NCBI RefSeq assembly: GCF_000739815.1
Contig: NZ_BBJJ01000027.1
Coordinates: 1 to 64,000, forward strand
Source: Paraburkholderia mimosarum LMG 23256 = NBRC 106338
Lineage (GTDB): Bacteria; Pseudomonadota; Gammaproteobacteria; Burkholderiales; Burkholderiaceae
DNA: 64,000 bases
Direction: 5' to 3'
A model generated the notes under the pieces. It was given only the letters and a program-made list of their open reading frames with translations. It did not search any database and was not told the origin of the DNA. Both the position numbers and the translations under genes were made by a program. Below, in pieces: positions 42,198 to 50,427 of the stretch (positions are counted from its first letter, which is position 1; the number at the start of each line of letters is the position of its first letter).

Positions 42198-42689
42198 TTA
42201 GTCAGGCAGCGCCGCCATTTCCTCGATCATCTGGCGATGGGTAATGAGGCCTTCCTGATGCCTTTGCATGACAGCCGAGCGGCGAACACCTCGCGTCCAC
42301 CGGGCAGTCGATGCGATGCGATCGAGCGCTCCACAATCGGTCACGCTGTAGCCCATTCGCAGCATCTCTTCGACCGCCTCCTCTACGGAGTCGAAGCAGA
42401 GATGGCCAACGAATCCATCAATATCGAACTGCTGTATCCGCCACGTCCTTTCGCCCGACGCGTCCGGGAGCACGAAGGCCCATGACTGGCGATCCTTCAT
42501 CCGGCATTCAACTCCAATCGGCTTACCGTCAAAGGCAGCCATAAGTTGTTGGTAGGCGATCTGCAGTGGACGTGCGACTTCGCGCAAGTGACGCGCGAAG
42601 TCCTCCGGAAGGCCGCGGCGGGACGCTTTGCTGACACGTGCCCAGGAAGCGGACACGTAACGTCGCGGGCTGTGAGTGGTGTTTTTCAT
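42198..42689 (-). CDS. Hypothetical protein upstream of the DndC-like gene
   Basis: A 163-residue soluble protein (MKNTTHSPRRYVSASWARV...) with a basic N-terminus, a beta-rich centre (WAFVLPDASGERTWRIQQFD) and helices with SVEEAVEEMLRMGY. A CCGGAG site precedes the start. It has the box promoter and leads the DndC-like/DpdA-like genes, so it may be part of the same module. No family recognised. Confidence 0.68.
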   Translation of the reverse strand: MKNTTHSPRRYVSASWARVSKASRRGLPEDFARHLREVARPLQIAYQQLMAAFDGKPIGVECRMKDRQSWAFVLPDASGERTWRIQQFDIDGFVGHLCFDSVEEAVEEMLRMGYSVTDCGALDRIASTARWTRGVRRSAVMQRHQEGLITHRQMIEEMAALPD

Positions 42690-42860
42690 GACGGCTCCGG
42701 AAAGAACAGGAGCCTTCCCCCGACGGGAGAAGCTCCCGTGAGGAAAAAAGATGCCGGCAGTGCCGGACGGTCGATGCGCGATAAGCGCGGGTGAATCAAC
42801 AGCGTAACCCCGATACCCAGGCCGGTCAGCCGGAAATGATGCTCAAATCGCGGTCTCTTT
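42690..42860 (-). promoter_or_regulatory. Box promoter and structured leader for the 163-residue gene
   Basis: Minus strand: box 42834-42860 (AAAGAGACC ... GAGCATCATT), 28 nt, -10 TACGCT (42801-42806), dyad GCGC-N5-GCGC (42776-42788), CCGGC-ACT-GCCGG hairpin with T6 (attenuator-like), nested hairpin 42717-42742. Confidence 0.7.
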
Positions 42861-43155
42861 GCGCAAGGCAGGATACCCGATCAAGGTCCATCATCGGTGA
42901 CGTGGACGGCACCGACGGAACAGTCGACCGGTTGTGTCGGCGTACACGCCGAACTTACTCGCCCCACGCCAGAGCACTTGACTTCCGCTCTCGCGCTGTA
43001 GTCTCGAAGAGATGACTGAACGTCGTGAAATATCTTCCCTTTTCACACACACCGTATATGCCTGCCCGAACCTGTTCGCAGCCAGCCCCGAACGAAATCC
43101 CGCCTCGCGCGTCGCCCGCGCGCCGCCAGGCCATGCAGACCGCGAGGAACTAGAG

Positions 43156-44157
43156 ATGGAAAACACAACGATCGAGTGGGCTGACCACACGCTGAACCCG
43201 TGGGAAGGTTGCCAGAGCGTGAGCCGCGGATGCGACAACTGCTACGCTCAGGCGCGCAACGCCCGGTTCTCCCGCGGCGTCGCGCCGAACTGGGGGCCGG
43301 GCGCCCCGCGACGACGTACCGCACCGGCGACGTGGGATCACGCGCGGCGATGGAACGCGAAGCATGAGGCGTTCTTCGCGATACACAAACGTCGGCAGCG
43401 TGTCTTCTGCGCTTCCCTTGCGGACGTGTTCGACAACGCCGTGCCGGATGCGTGGCGCATCGACCTCTTCCAGCTGATTGCCAAAACGCCCAACCTCGAC
43501 TGGCTGCTGCTCACGAAACGTATCGGGAACGTGCGAGCGTACATGCAGCGTGACGGACTCGCTTTCGACCTCATCGCCGGCGGCAACGTATGGCTTGGTG
43601 CAACGGTAGTCGACCAGATCGAGGCTGACCGCGACGTGCCAAAGCTGCTTGCTACGCCAGCGCGTGTGCGCTTCGTCTCGATGGAGCCACTGCTCGGACC
43701 GGTAACCCTCCCTTTCGATCGCATCGCGCAATGGAACATGCTGGCCGCCGGACACAACCAGACCAACGCATCGGCGTCGATCGACTGGGTAATCGTCGGC
43801 GGAGAGAGCGGTCCGAACGCCAGGCCTATGCATCCTGACTGGGCATCGTCGCTTCAAGCGCAGTGTGCTGCGGCGGGTGTGCCCTTCTTGTTCAAACAAT
43901 GGGGCGAATGGATACCCGCACAACATGCGAGCGCCGAGCAACACGCTCGCGCAAAAGCCTCCGGGTCGATGTCATGCTTTGGTCGGTTGCGCGACGGAGC
44001 CGACGCGGTGATCCTGTCGGGCGACGACGCATACATGCTGAAGGTCGGCAAGAAGCACGCGGGCCGCTTGCTCGGCGGCGTCACGCACAACAGCTTTCCG
44101 GAAGACGGCGAGCGTGGTACCGACGCTCGCGCCCGAGACGGCAAGCACGTTTTTTAA
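43156..44157 (+). CDS. DUF5131 (phage Gp37/Gp68) family protein
   Basis: A 333-residue protein starting MENTTIEWADHTLNPWEG at 43156 (AGGAA site 9 nt upstream). The N-terminal signature NPWEGCQSVSRGCDNCYA has a C-x6-C-x2-C cluster, then FCASLADVFDNAVPDAWR, LLLTKRIGN, GGNVWLGATVV and WVIVGGESGPNARPMHPDW. These match DUF5131, which is thought to be related to radical-SAM/photoproduct-lyase-like folds and is frequent in phages. The substrate is unknown. It stands divergently next to the DndC-like/DpdA-like genes. Confidence 0.85.
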   Translation: MENTTIEWADHTLNPWEGCQSVSRGCDNCYAQARNARFSRGVAPNWGPGAPRRRTAPATWDHARRWNAKHEAFFAIHKRRQRVFCASLADVFDNAVPDAWRIDLFQLIAKTPNLDWLLLTKRIGNVRAYMQRDGLAFDLIAGGNVWLGATVVDQIEADRDVPKLLATPARVRFVSMEPLLGPVTLPFDRIAQWNMLAAGHNQTNASASIDWVIVGGESGPNARPMHPDWASSLQAQCAAAGVPFLFKQWGEWIPAQHASAEQHARAKASGSMSCFGRLRDGADAVILSGDDAYMLKVGKKHAGRLLGGVTHNSFPEDGERGTDARARDGKHVF

Positions 44158-44194
44158 TCAAGCACTATCCGTGAGGAGAGCAGTTTTGCAAGGG

Positions 44195-44872
44195 ATGGAA
44201 TCCAATACGGCAGCGTTCCATGAAGCCGCCGCGGCGCCCTGTCTTAACAAAGAAGCGGCGATTGCCCTTCATACCAGAATGACCGAGACGGGCAGCACTT
44301 CATATGATTTCGGGCTGTTTTACGAAAGCATGCTCGTGGCCGGCGTATGGGCGAGCGGTGCCGAAATGGCCCGGGATGTGAAGATTCAGGCGAGTCGCGT
44401 CTACGTAAAATGCAGGCTGACTGTGGTCCCTCAGGCGCTCGCGGACTTCTTCGGTCGCGCACGGATTACCGGTTCGCTCGCCGAGACCGTGGATTTCGCC
44501 CTGCGTTACTGCGGCCACAGTGGTCCGTCACGGTTACTCGAGCGCGCAGCGCTGATGCCGCCGAACGCGACCTTCGATGAAAAGGTTCGGGCCGTATTGA
44601 GTGTGGTCGAAGATGCCCCCCCGCCCAACGCGCCCCGTTTCGAACTGGTGAAGGAATTCGGGCTCGCGCATCTCAGACGCTCGTCCATTGCCCATCACAA
44701 AACCATGAAGCACGGGAACCACGAGATCGCGGAATTCGCTTTGTTCTATACCACCTGCCTGAAAGAGAGAATCTGGGCGAATGTGGGTTCGATGGCGAGA
44801 GCGTTTGGGATGCCAGCGCCCTTGATGCGTCAGGTGCTTACCCTGGCCGACCACCCCGAGGGAAATCTCTGA
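44195..44872 (+). CDS. Putative HTH DNA-binding protein (ParB/KorB-like helix region)
   Basis: A 225-residue soluble helical protein, MESNTAAFHEAAAAPCLNKE.... The region ASGAEMARDVKIQASRVYVK, then VPQALADFFGRARITGSLAE, resembles the HTH and following helices of ParB-like proteins, and a second similar unit appears in ANVGSMARAFGMPAPLMRQV. A TTG or GTG start slightly upstream (44171-44186, near GAGGAG) is also possible. 37 nt after DUF5131, likely one transcript. Confidence 0.55.
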   Translation: MESNTAAFHEAAAAPCLNKEAAIALHTRMTETGSTSYDFGLFYESMLVAGVWASGAEMARDVKIQASRVYVKCRLTVVPQALADFFGRARITGSLAETVDFALRYCGHSGPSRLLERAALMPPNATFDEKVRAVLSVVEDAPPPNAPRFELVKEFGLAHLRRSSIAHHKTMKHGNHEIAEFALFYTTCLKERIWANVGSMARAFGMPAPLMRQVLTLADHPEGNL

Positions 44873-44999
44873 TCTCGCGTTCGCTTTCCGACCGTGCATG
44901 GTTTAGCCAGCGAGTAAGAGCACCTGCACCGCTCACCTTGCAGTTTTGAAACCTTGCGGTCAGTGGATAATGGCGGGTAACCCATCCACTCCAACCGCC

Positions 45000-45671
45000 A
45001 TGTACGAGCAGCTCATTCCCTGCGACCACTGCGGCGGCCGCCCCACAGTCGGCCGCTCCCAACGCCTCGTCTCGTTCCTGCCCGACCCGACATACGACTA
45101 TACGCAATGGGGACGCCTCGCCGGCCCGCCCCTTATTGGCGACACCCTGCCCCGGCCGCCTGAAGCCCCGAAGACGGAGCATCTGGTCTGCATCTATTGC
45201 GCCGACTGCGGCATGCAGACCCCGTGGGAAGCCGTCGCGCCCAACGAACGTGCAGCCATGGACCGCGTCGGCGAGCTGTGGAACCGGCGCCTGAACCGTC
45301 CCGAGGCCGAGATAACCGATCTGCAGCGCCTCGTTGAACGTGAGGTCGGCGTTCCCGATATTCCGGCTGTCCTCGACCTGCTCTCGCGCACGAAGGGGAA
45401 CTGGGATGAAATGGGCCCGGTCTTCGCCATGCTCGCCCGCCGCCTCATCGACGCCACCATCGTGACCTTCGACGGCTGGCCCATTGAGCCGGTCCTCCAA
45501 GACGCCGCCCGCTATCGCAAGCTCGTGCAGCTGGTGAAGTGGATTCAGATCGAGGGTCAACGCTACGCGGAGTTCCCGCGCATCTACTCGCCCTCGGAGA
45601 ACGGCGAACTGCTCTTCGAGGACTGCCTGGCCGTGGCGATCGATTCCCTGCCCGACCGCGACCGCTGGTAG
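45000..45671 (+). CDS. Lar-like zinc-ribbon protein
   Basis: A 223-residue protein starting MYEQLIPCDHCGGRPTVG. CxxCGG, then CIYCADCGMQTPW and RVGELWNRRL reproduce the layout of Lar-type restriction-alleviation zinc-ribbon proteins. The C-terminal 130 residues are an extra helical domain (DLQRLVEREVGVPDIPAVLD). ATG 44969 would add ten residues; a GATAAT at about 44966 favours the start at 45000. A role in evading host restriction during transfer is plausible. Confidence 0.68.
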   Translation: MYEQLIPCDHCGGRPTVGRSQRLVSFLPDPTYDYTQWGRLAGPPLIGDTLPRPPEAPKTEHLVCIYCADCGMQTPWEAVAPNERAAMDRVGELWNRRLNRPEAEITDLQRLVEREVGVPDIPAVLDLLSRTKGNWDEMGPVFAMLARRLIDATIVTFDGWPIEPVLQDAARYRKLVQLVKWIQIEGQRYAEFPRIYSPSENGELLFEDCLAVAIDSLPDRDRW

Positions 45672-45681
45672 TGGGCTGCAC

Positions 45682-45710
45682 AAAAAAGAGACCGGCCATC
45701 GAGACCGGTC
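45682..45710 (-). terminator. Hairpin with T6 downstream of the integrase
   Basis: Minus strand GACCGGTCTCGATGGCCGGTC followed by TCTTTTTT. It could serve the integrase (stop 45844) or the convergent Lar-like gene. Confidence 0.55.
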
Positions 45711-45843
45711 GAGAATTGTTCTGGCTTTGTTCGAGAGGCCACCAGAACCGAGAGACAGTTCCTATTGTCCGTCCTCCCGCGTCATTAGCCGCCTCGTATC
45801 GTTCGTTGTTTGATACTCATTCGCGGCGGCGCGCTGTGCCACC

Positions 45844-46974
45844 CTATGCCGACGCGAGCAACCGGTAGAGCGCCTGCCGCGAAATCCCGAGTGCTGTCGC
45901 CGCGTGAGACTTATTGCCGCCTGCTGCCGCGAGCGCGACCACGGCCTGCTCCGGTGTCACCACAGGTTTCGCGAGCCGCTCCTGCCGCGCGAACGTCGAC
46001 AGGTACGCATTCGCCTTCGTCACGCGACTATGCCCCGCCGCCTCGACCACCCGCCGCATCGCTTCTGCATGACGCGCAGGATCGGGACGCTCGCCCACCC
46101 GCTTCACCGGCGCCGCCACCCCGGCTACCTTCTCATAGAGTTCCTGCAGATACTGGTGACGCAGGCCGTGGCTCGTCACGCCGAGTCCCGACTTCGTAAT
46201 CCCGTGGCGCTCCATCACGTAGTAGTACCAGTCGCGCCACTGCCTGAGCCTCCTGTTTTCCGGCACCGTCGAACCGGTGACCGGATTGGAAAGACGAGCC
46301 GCCTCCTCGAGCACCGCGACCTTGGTCTCCAGTGGCAATTCGCGCGGCCGTCCGCCTTTGGTTCCGCGCGTCACAGCGAGGAATTCAACGTCCTTCACCG
46401 CCCGCTGCGGCTGGAGCATGAAGCTCTCTTCGAGGCGAAGGCCAAACGCGGCCTGCAGTTTGAGCTGCACCGCGACGCGCGGGCAGGTCCCACCGATCTC
46501 CGCGATCTTCTGCGTCGCGTTCACGCCGTTGGCTTCCCACGACTTGTCCACTTCCGCCACATATGAGCGGACCAGACCGTGTTCACGTCGGTCCACATAG
46601 TGTGCGAGCGTGCCGACCATTTCCGGCTTGTTGATCCAGCCAGCTAGCGCGCGCAGGTACGTCAGCTTGTTCTCGATCGTGCCGCCGCTCTGTTGTGCAG
46701 AGACCCACTTCTCGACCAGCCACGCCACATGCTTCTTGCGCAGGCTCCACGGGCTCGCCAGCGCGAACCCACCCTCGCGCAGCTCCACGAACGCCTTGCA
46801 GATCGCGCTCGTGCGACGCTCCTGCGTCTTGATCGAGAGGGCCTTTCCGCTGATGCGCGTGCGGCTGTGCACCGCCGAGACGTGCTTGTCGAAAAGGCGG
46901 ATCAATTCTTCTGCGACTGTCGGCGTCAGACGATGGCCCCGCACCACCGCGCGTACATTCAGGATCGCTGCCAT
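45844..46974 (-). CDS. Tyrosine integrase with C-terminal Fis-type HTH
   Basis: A 376-residue phage-type integrase. SAM-like N-terminal domain (IKTQERRTSAICKAFVELRE, WLVEKWVSAQQSGGTIENKL). Catalytic residues are in AAFGLRLEESFML (Arg), VTSHGLRHQYLQEL (HxLR) and AAGHSRVTKANAYL (H/Y). The tail EQAVVALAAAGGNKSHAATA followed by LGISRQALYRLL is a Fis-like HTH. It is a standalone gene with no excisionase visible. Confidence 0.82.
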   Translation of the reverse strand: MAAILNVRAVVRGHRLTPTVAEELIRLFDKHVSAVHSRTRISGKALSIKTQERRTSAICKAFVELREGGFALASPWSLRKKHVAWLVEKWVSAQQSGGTIENKLTYLRALAGWINKPEMVGTLAHYVDRREHGLVRSYVAEVDKSWEANGVNATQKIAEIGGTCPRVAVQLKLQAAFGLRLEESFMLQPQRAVKDVEFLAVTRGTKGGRPRELPLETKVAVLEEAARLSNPVTGSTVPENRRLRQWRDWYYYVMERHGITKSGLGVTSHGLRHQYLQELYEKVAGVAAPVKRVGERPDPARHAEAMRRVVEAAGHSRVTKANAYLSTFARQERLAKPVVTPEQAVVALAAAGGNKSHAATALGISRQALYRLLASA

Positions 46975-47030
46975 GCTACCTCCGTTGTCCGCCGGGCCCC
47001 AACCCCGGCCATGTTCCCCTGCGCGAGCCG

Positions 47031-47540
47031 AATGACGCCCCTGCCCGACGTCCGGTACCTGCTCGCACAGATCGAATTTCGTGCCGCTCCACCTTGCGGC
47101 TTCGCCGTTGTCCCCGGCGCGGGATGTACTGCCTTCCTGTCCTTTAGCGATTCCATCCGATCAGCCAGCCGCACGGAAGAGATGCGTTCCGACTGTCCAC
47201 CTGCTGCGGCGCGGGGCGTCGCGCTTCGCGCATCACCGTCCCGCGTTCACTGCTGCTGCCGCCTGCTGTGGCTACCCGACCGACCCCGGACGCGTTCGTG
47301 CGTCTGGGCACCGCGCAGGACCATTGCGGCCTGCGGGTGCCCGGGCCAGCTGCCGGGCAATTCCTGTTGCGCTGTTCTGGTTACGGTAGCGCGCACCGTT
47401 CTGTCTTCCGTTCAGGGAGTCGCGAAACACCGGCGTTGCCGGCGCGCAAGATCTCCCCCGTCCCCAAGCACGTTCACGTCAGCCGCGGTGTATCGGGCCT
47501 CCTGAACGCACCCAGCATGTGTGCTGAAAGGACGTGTGTA
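47031..47540 (+). other. Gene-poor stretch with a possible relic
   Basis: From ATG 47031 about 45 codons look like coding sequence (MTPLPDVRYLLAQIEFRAAP, GFAVVPGAGCTAFLSF). The frame then becomes Arg/Cys rich and other frames take over. I read this as a decayed gene. Nothing else convincing was found between 46975 and 47800. Confidence 0.3.
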
Positions 47541-47809
47541 ATGCGCGTGAGGCAGGTCGCGGACTGTCCAACTGTCCGCGTCCACATTCGCTCATCGCGC
47601 ATCATCGCGGCGGACACCCGCCGATCGTATGGATATCGCACTGTCCGGTGGTCCTCATGGTGGACCACCGTGGACTTGACGCGATTGAAAAAAAAGCCGC
47701 CTCACGATGGAGCGCGGACAGTGGGGTAAAACGTGCCCTTGCGGGCGGGGGGATGGTGGCCGGTTGGCCAGAGAGAGGACGCACGAAGTGCCTTGCACTT
47801 CAGGTCGAT

Positions 47810-47929
47810 GCGTCAGGGACGCGGCAGGTATTGCCAAGAATAGCCGCCCGACGCAAGCGCGGCAGACCAAAAGCTCACCAGAACAGGGCCGCTTTCGCTG
47901 ACTTGACTTCTCGCAGCGCTCGATAGACT
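47810..47929. promoter_or_regulatory. Bidirectional box promoter
   Basis: One box (47868-47896) with a -10 at the same spacing on both sides: TATTCT 27 nt away on the minus strand (47837-47842) and TAGACT 28 nt away on the plus strand (47924-47929). The minus side has the GCGT-N5-ACGC dyad (47810-47822) and a leader but no clear gene. The plus side drives the PRTRC D gene and also has TTGACT upstream. Confidence 0.72.
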
Positions 47930-48126
47930 GGTCACAGCAATGTTGGAGCAAAACATGGAGTTGCCTGGCACTGCGATGAATCTCCAGCAATTTCATGGAG
48001 ATTCATCGAGCGCCGGTCTCATCCTTCAGCTTTGCCTCGTCATCGCTCTCTCGCACAGCCAAAGCCACCGCGTTTGGCCGTGCACCCGATCCAACCCGTT
48101 TGACCCTGTCCGAAGGAACACACGAC

Positions 48127-49137
48127 ATGAAAACCCCCGTCTTCGCCGTCGACGTCGGCTACGGCAACACGAAATACGCGCATCGCGCGGCCAGCGGCAC
48201 GGTCGCCACCGGTATGTTTCCGTCGCTCGCGCCGCTGGCCGCGAGCCGCTCACTTTCCAGTTTCAGTGAGGGCGTGCTCGGTGTGCGCAAGGTTGTGACC
48301 GTCACCATCGACAGTATCGAATACGAGGTCGGGCCCGACGTCCCGCTCACCGCAGCCTACGGCAAGACCGGGCGCGCGCTCGCTGACGACTACGTGCTCT
48401 CTGACAACTACGCGGCCCTGCTCTTCGGTGCGATCCATTTCGCGGGCCTGACTCACATCGAGCGTCTGGTGCTCGGTCTTCCGGTGCACAACATGAAGAA
48501 GTACGCCGCAGCGCTCAGGGAACGTTTTACTGGCGAGTTCGACTACGGCCATGGCCGCATTCTCATTGACAAGGTTGTGGTGATTCCGCAGCCCATGGGC
48601 TCGCTCGTGATCGCGACCAGCTCGCGCAATGGCGGCTTCGGGCGCGACGACGAACACCTGGTCGTCGACGTGGGCTACTTCACGACCGACTGGCTCTATG
48701 CCGTGGGCATCTCGATGGACGACAAGCGAAGCGACGGCGAGCCAGGCGGTGCCTCGCAGGTCTACCAGCGCATCGCGACCCTGATCGGGGACGACGAGGG
48801 CGAACAGGTCGAGGGCATTGAACTCATCGACAAGGCGCTGCGTGAAAAGAAACCGTATTTCTTCTTCGGCAAGAACATCGATCTCGCGCCCTATGTTCAG
48901 AAGGCCGAGCCGATCATCTCAGGCGTGGTGAAGAAAATGCAGAACAACGTCGGCCGCATGCCCAACGTGCGCTCCATCATCCTGTCGGGCGGCGGCGCGG
49001 CGCTCTACGCCACGGCGATCCGGCGGGCGTTCCCGCGCCTGGTGATCGAACTGATCGACTCGCCGTGCATCGCGAACGCGCGCGGCTTCCTGCTGGTCGG
49101 CGAGGCCGGCCTTGCACGCGAGAGGCGCGCGGCATGA
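48127..49137 (+). CDS. PRTRC system protein D, ParM/StbA-like actin homologue
   Basis: A 336-residue actin-fold ATPase expected to form filaments for plasmid segregation. Phosphate-1 loop VFAVDVGYGNTKYAHR (residues 5-20), phosphate-2 HLVVDVGYFTTDWLY (near 177) and adenosine motif SIILSGGGAALYATAIRR (near 285). This matches PRTRC D, which is usually encoded apart from the rest of the cassette, as here. The gene overlaps the next by ATGA, the classical parM-partner arrangement. Confidence 0.87.
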   Translation: MKTPVFAVDVGYGNTKYAHRAASGTVATGMFPSLAPLAASRSLSSFSEGVLGVRKVVTVTIDSIEYEVGPDVPLTAAYGKTGRALADDYVLSDNYAALLFGAIHFAGLTHIERLVLGLPVHNMKKYAAALRERFTGEFDYGHGRILIDKVVVIPQPMGSLVIATSSRNGGFGRDDEHLVVDVGYFTTDWLYAVGISMDDKRSDGEPGGASQVYQRIATLIGDDEGEQVEGIELIDKALREKKPYFFFGKNIDLAPYVQKAEPIISGVVKKMQNNVGRMPNVRSIILSGGGAALYATAIRRAFPRLVIELIDSPCIANARGFLLVGEAGLARERRAA

Positions 49138-49520
49138 GCGGCACATACGAGATGGCGGTAACCATCAATCCGCTGGCTTCGCCGCTGCTGTATCAGCGGC
49201 TGGATCAGTGCGCGACGCCCCGCGAGCGCGCCGCCGTGCTGCGCGCGCTTGCCGAAGGCATGTTGCTCGCGCAACTGGCTGCGGGCGGTACGGCTGCGGC
49301 CGGTATCCTGCCCGCTGGCGCACTCATCGCGCCGGCGGGCGATCCATCCCATCGACCCGCAACTGCCACGGTCTCCGCTGCGGTCGCGACCCCCACCCCG
49401 ACAACGGGCGCGGACAATCCGACCGAGGGATTCCAGTCCGTTCGCGTCGAGGACTCCGAAGCTAACGGGCGAGCTGACATCGATGCGCTCGGGGACATGC
49501 TCGCAGGCATGTTCGACTGA
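49134..49520 (+). CDS. Small partner of the ParM-like protein
   Basis: A 128-residue protein. Helical N-terminal half (LLYQRLDQCATPRERAAVLR), an Ala/Pro/Thr-rich linker and an acidic C-terminus (ADIDALGDMLAGMFD). ATGA overlap with the ParM-like gene suggests a ParR/StbB-type adaptor. The sequence itself does not show a clear ribbon-helix-helix. Confidence 0.55.
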   Translation: MSGTYEMAVTINPLASPLLYQRLDQCATPRERAAVLRALAEGMLLAQLAAGGTAAAGILPAGALIAPAGDPSHRPATATVSAAVATPTPTTGADNPTEGFQSVRVEDSEANGRADIDALGDMLAGMFD

Positions 49521-49627
49521 CGCGCCGCGCGCTTGACTTTGCGCGCGCTGTGCGAAGATAAATCAACAGCGCCGGTGTGGTGGTCGATGACCCCGCGCCG
49601 GTGCCAAACCGGAAATGGAGAAACGAA

Positions 49628-49780
49628 ATGGAATACCAGCTTGTGAACGCGATCCTTCACGGCCAGCGTCTGGACGAGCCGCTGACGTGGGTGTACATCG
49701 CCGCGTGCGTCGCCGTCGGTATCGCTGGCTGGAAAGTCGGGTGCCTTCTCGATGCGTATGAGCACCGCGAGGAAAAGTGA
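49628..49780 (+). CDS. Small membrane protein (50 aa)
   Basis: MEYQLVNAILHGQRLDEPLT, one membrane helix (VYIAACVAVGIAGWKVGCLL), charged tail. GGAGAAACGAA upstream provides a ribosome site. Its stop overlaps the next start (ATGA-type). Confidence 0.55.
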   Translation: MEYQLVNAILHGQRLDEPLTWVYIAACVAVGIAGWKVGCLLDAYEHREEK

Positions 49781-50031
49781 TGGAGCGCCTTCAAAAGGCG
49801 TGGACTGCGTTCCTGGGGTGGCACTGGTTCGCGCGCCGTGCCGCCATTGCAGCAGCGTGCTATGCGGGCTGGCTATTCACGATTTTCCTGTACTCCCAGG
49901 GACTCAAGAGCTTCGCGATCGACCTTTCGTTCATCTTCATGATCGGATTCGCCTGGGCGATCGGCGGCTGGTACGTGATTCTTGGCGCGCTACGCGTGTT
50001 TGGCTGGTGGACGCGGGCTTCGCGGTGGTAG
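49780..50031 (+). CDS. Small membrane protein (83 aa)
   Basis: MERLQKAWTAFLGWHWFARR followed by two or three hydrophobic helices (AAIAAACYAGWLFTIFLY, FIFMIGFAWAIGGWYVILGA) and a basic end. Coupled to the previous gene. Function unknown. Confidence 0.6.
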   Translation: MERLQKAWTAFLGWHWFARRAAIAAACYAGWLFTIFLYSQGLKSFAIDLSFIFMIGFAWAIGGWYVILGALRVFGWWTRASRW

Positions 50032-50052
50032 TCCGCAGGAAGGACGAAAGAC

Positions 50053-50093
50053 AAAAAAAACGGCGGGTCCCACAGTTGCTGTGGGACCCGCCG
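50053..50093 (-). terminator. Long hairpin terminator
   Basis: CGGCGGGTCCCACAG/CTGTGGGACCCGCCG, loop TTG, with eight T residues on the minus strand. It ends the 72-residue gene and may also stop plus-strand transcripts. Confidence 0.88.
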
Positions 50094-50111
50094 TCGTTTC
50101 AGGGGTGAAAA

Positions 50112-50330
50112 TCATTGAAGCGGCTTGGCCGCCGTGATGGCGAGCCGCATCGTGCAGAAGTCGAATGCCGCATCGAATGGCTGACCCTGCACCACGGTCC
50201 TGCATGCGTTGCGGTCGAACACATCGAACGCCACCGCATCGGACTTGCGCACGGGCCGGTTGCCGTTCGCCGCACCGTTGGTCGCAACGATCGTAAAGCG
50301 GTTGCCCACCATCATCTGGAAAAAGCTCAT
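50112..50330 (-). CDS. Small hypothetical protein (72 aa)
   Basis: MSFFQMMVGNRFTIVATNGA, 72 residues starting at 50330 with a GAGG site 6 nt upstream. Beta-rich; two Cys. It has a nested leader hairpin and lies 97 nt after the primase gene. No family recognised. Confidence 0.6.
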   Translation of the reverse strand: MSFFQMMVGNRFTIVATNGAANGNRPVRKSDAVAFDVFDRNACRTVVQGQPFDAAFDFCTMRLAITAAKPLQ

Positions 50331-50364
50331 TTTCTGCCTCACAGGAAAAAGAGCCCGACGGACC

Positions 50365-50393
50365 ATCCCCGGAGGGGACGAATCCCCACCGGG
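50365..50393 (-). promoter_or_regulatory. Nested leader hairpin before the 72-residue gene
   Basis: Minus strand CCCGGTGGGGATTCGTCCCC followed by TCCGGGG, 35 nt before ATG 50330. A GCCGGC-TAGT-CCGGC hairpin lies just upstream. Confidence 0.6.
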
Positions 50394-50427
50394 CAGGTTC
50401 AAGAAATGCCGGACTAGCCGGCGTCAA

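Noticed and set aside
47474..47668. 64-codon frame downstream of the orphan leader
   Set aside because: Needs a GTG start without a ribosome site; composition is not typical of the backbone genes.
13686..50098. Perfect GC hairpins as transposon ends or attachment sites
   Set aside because: Most are followed by T-runs on the minus strand right after stop codons and are better explained as intrinsic terminators.
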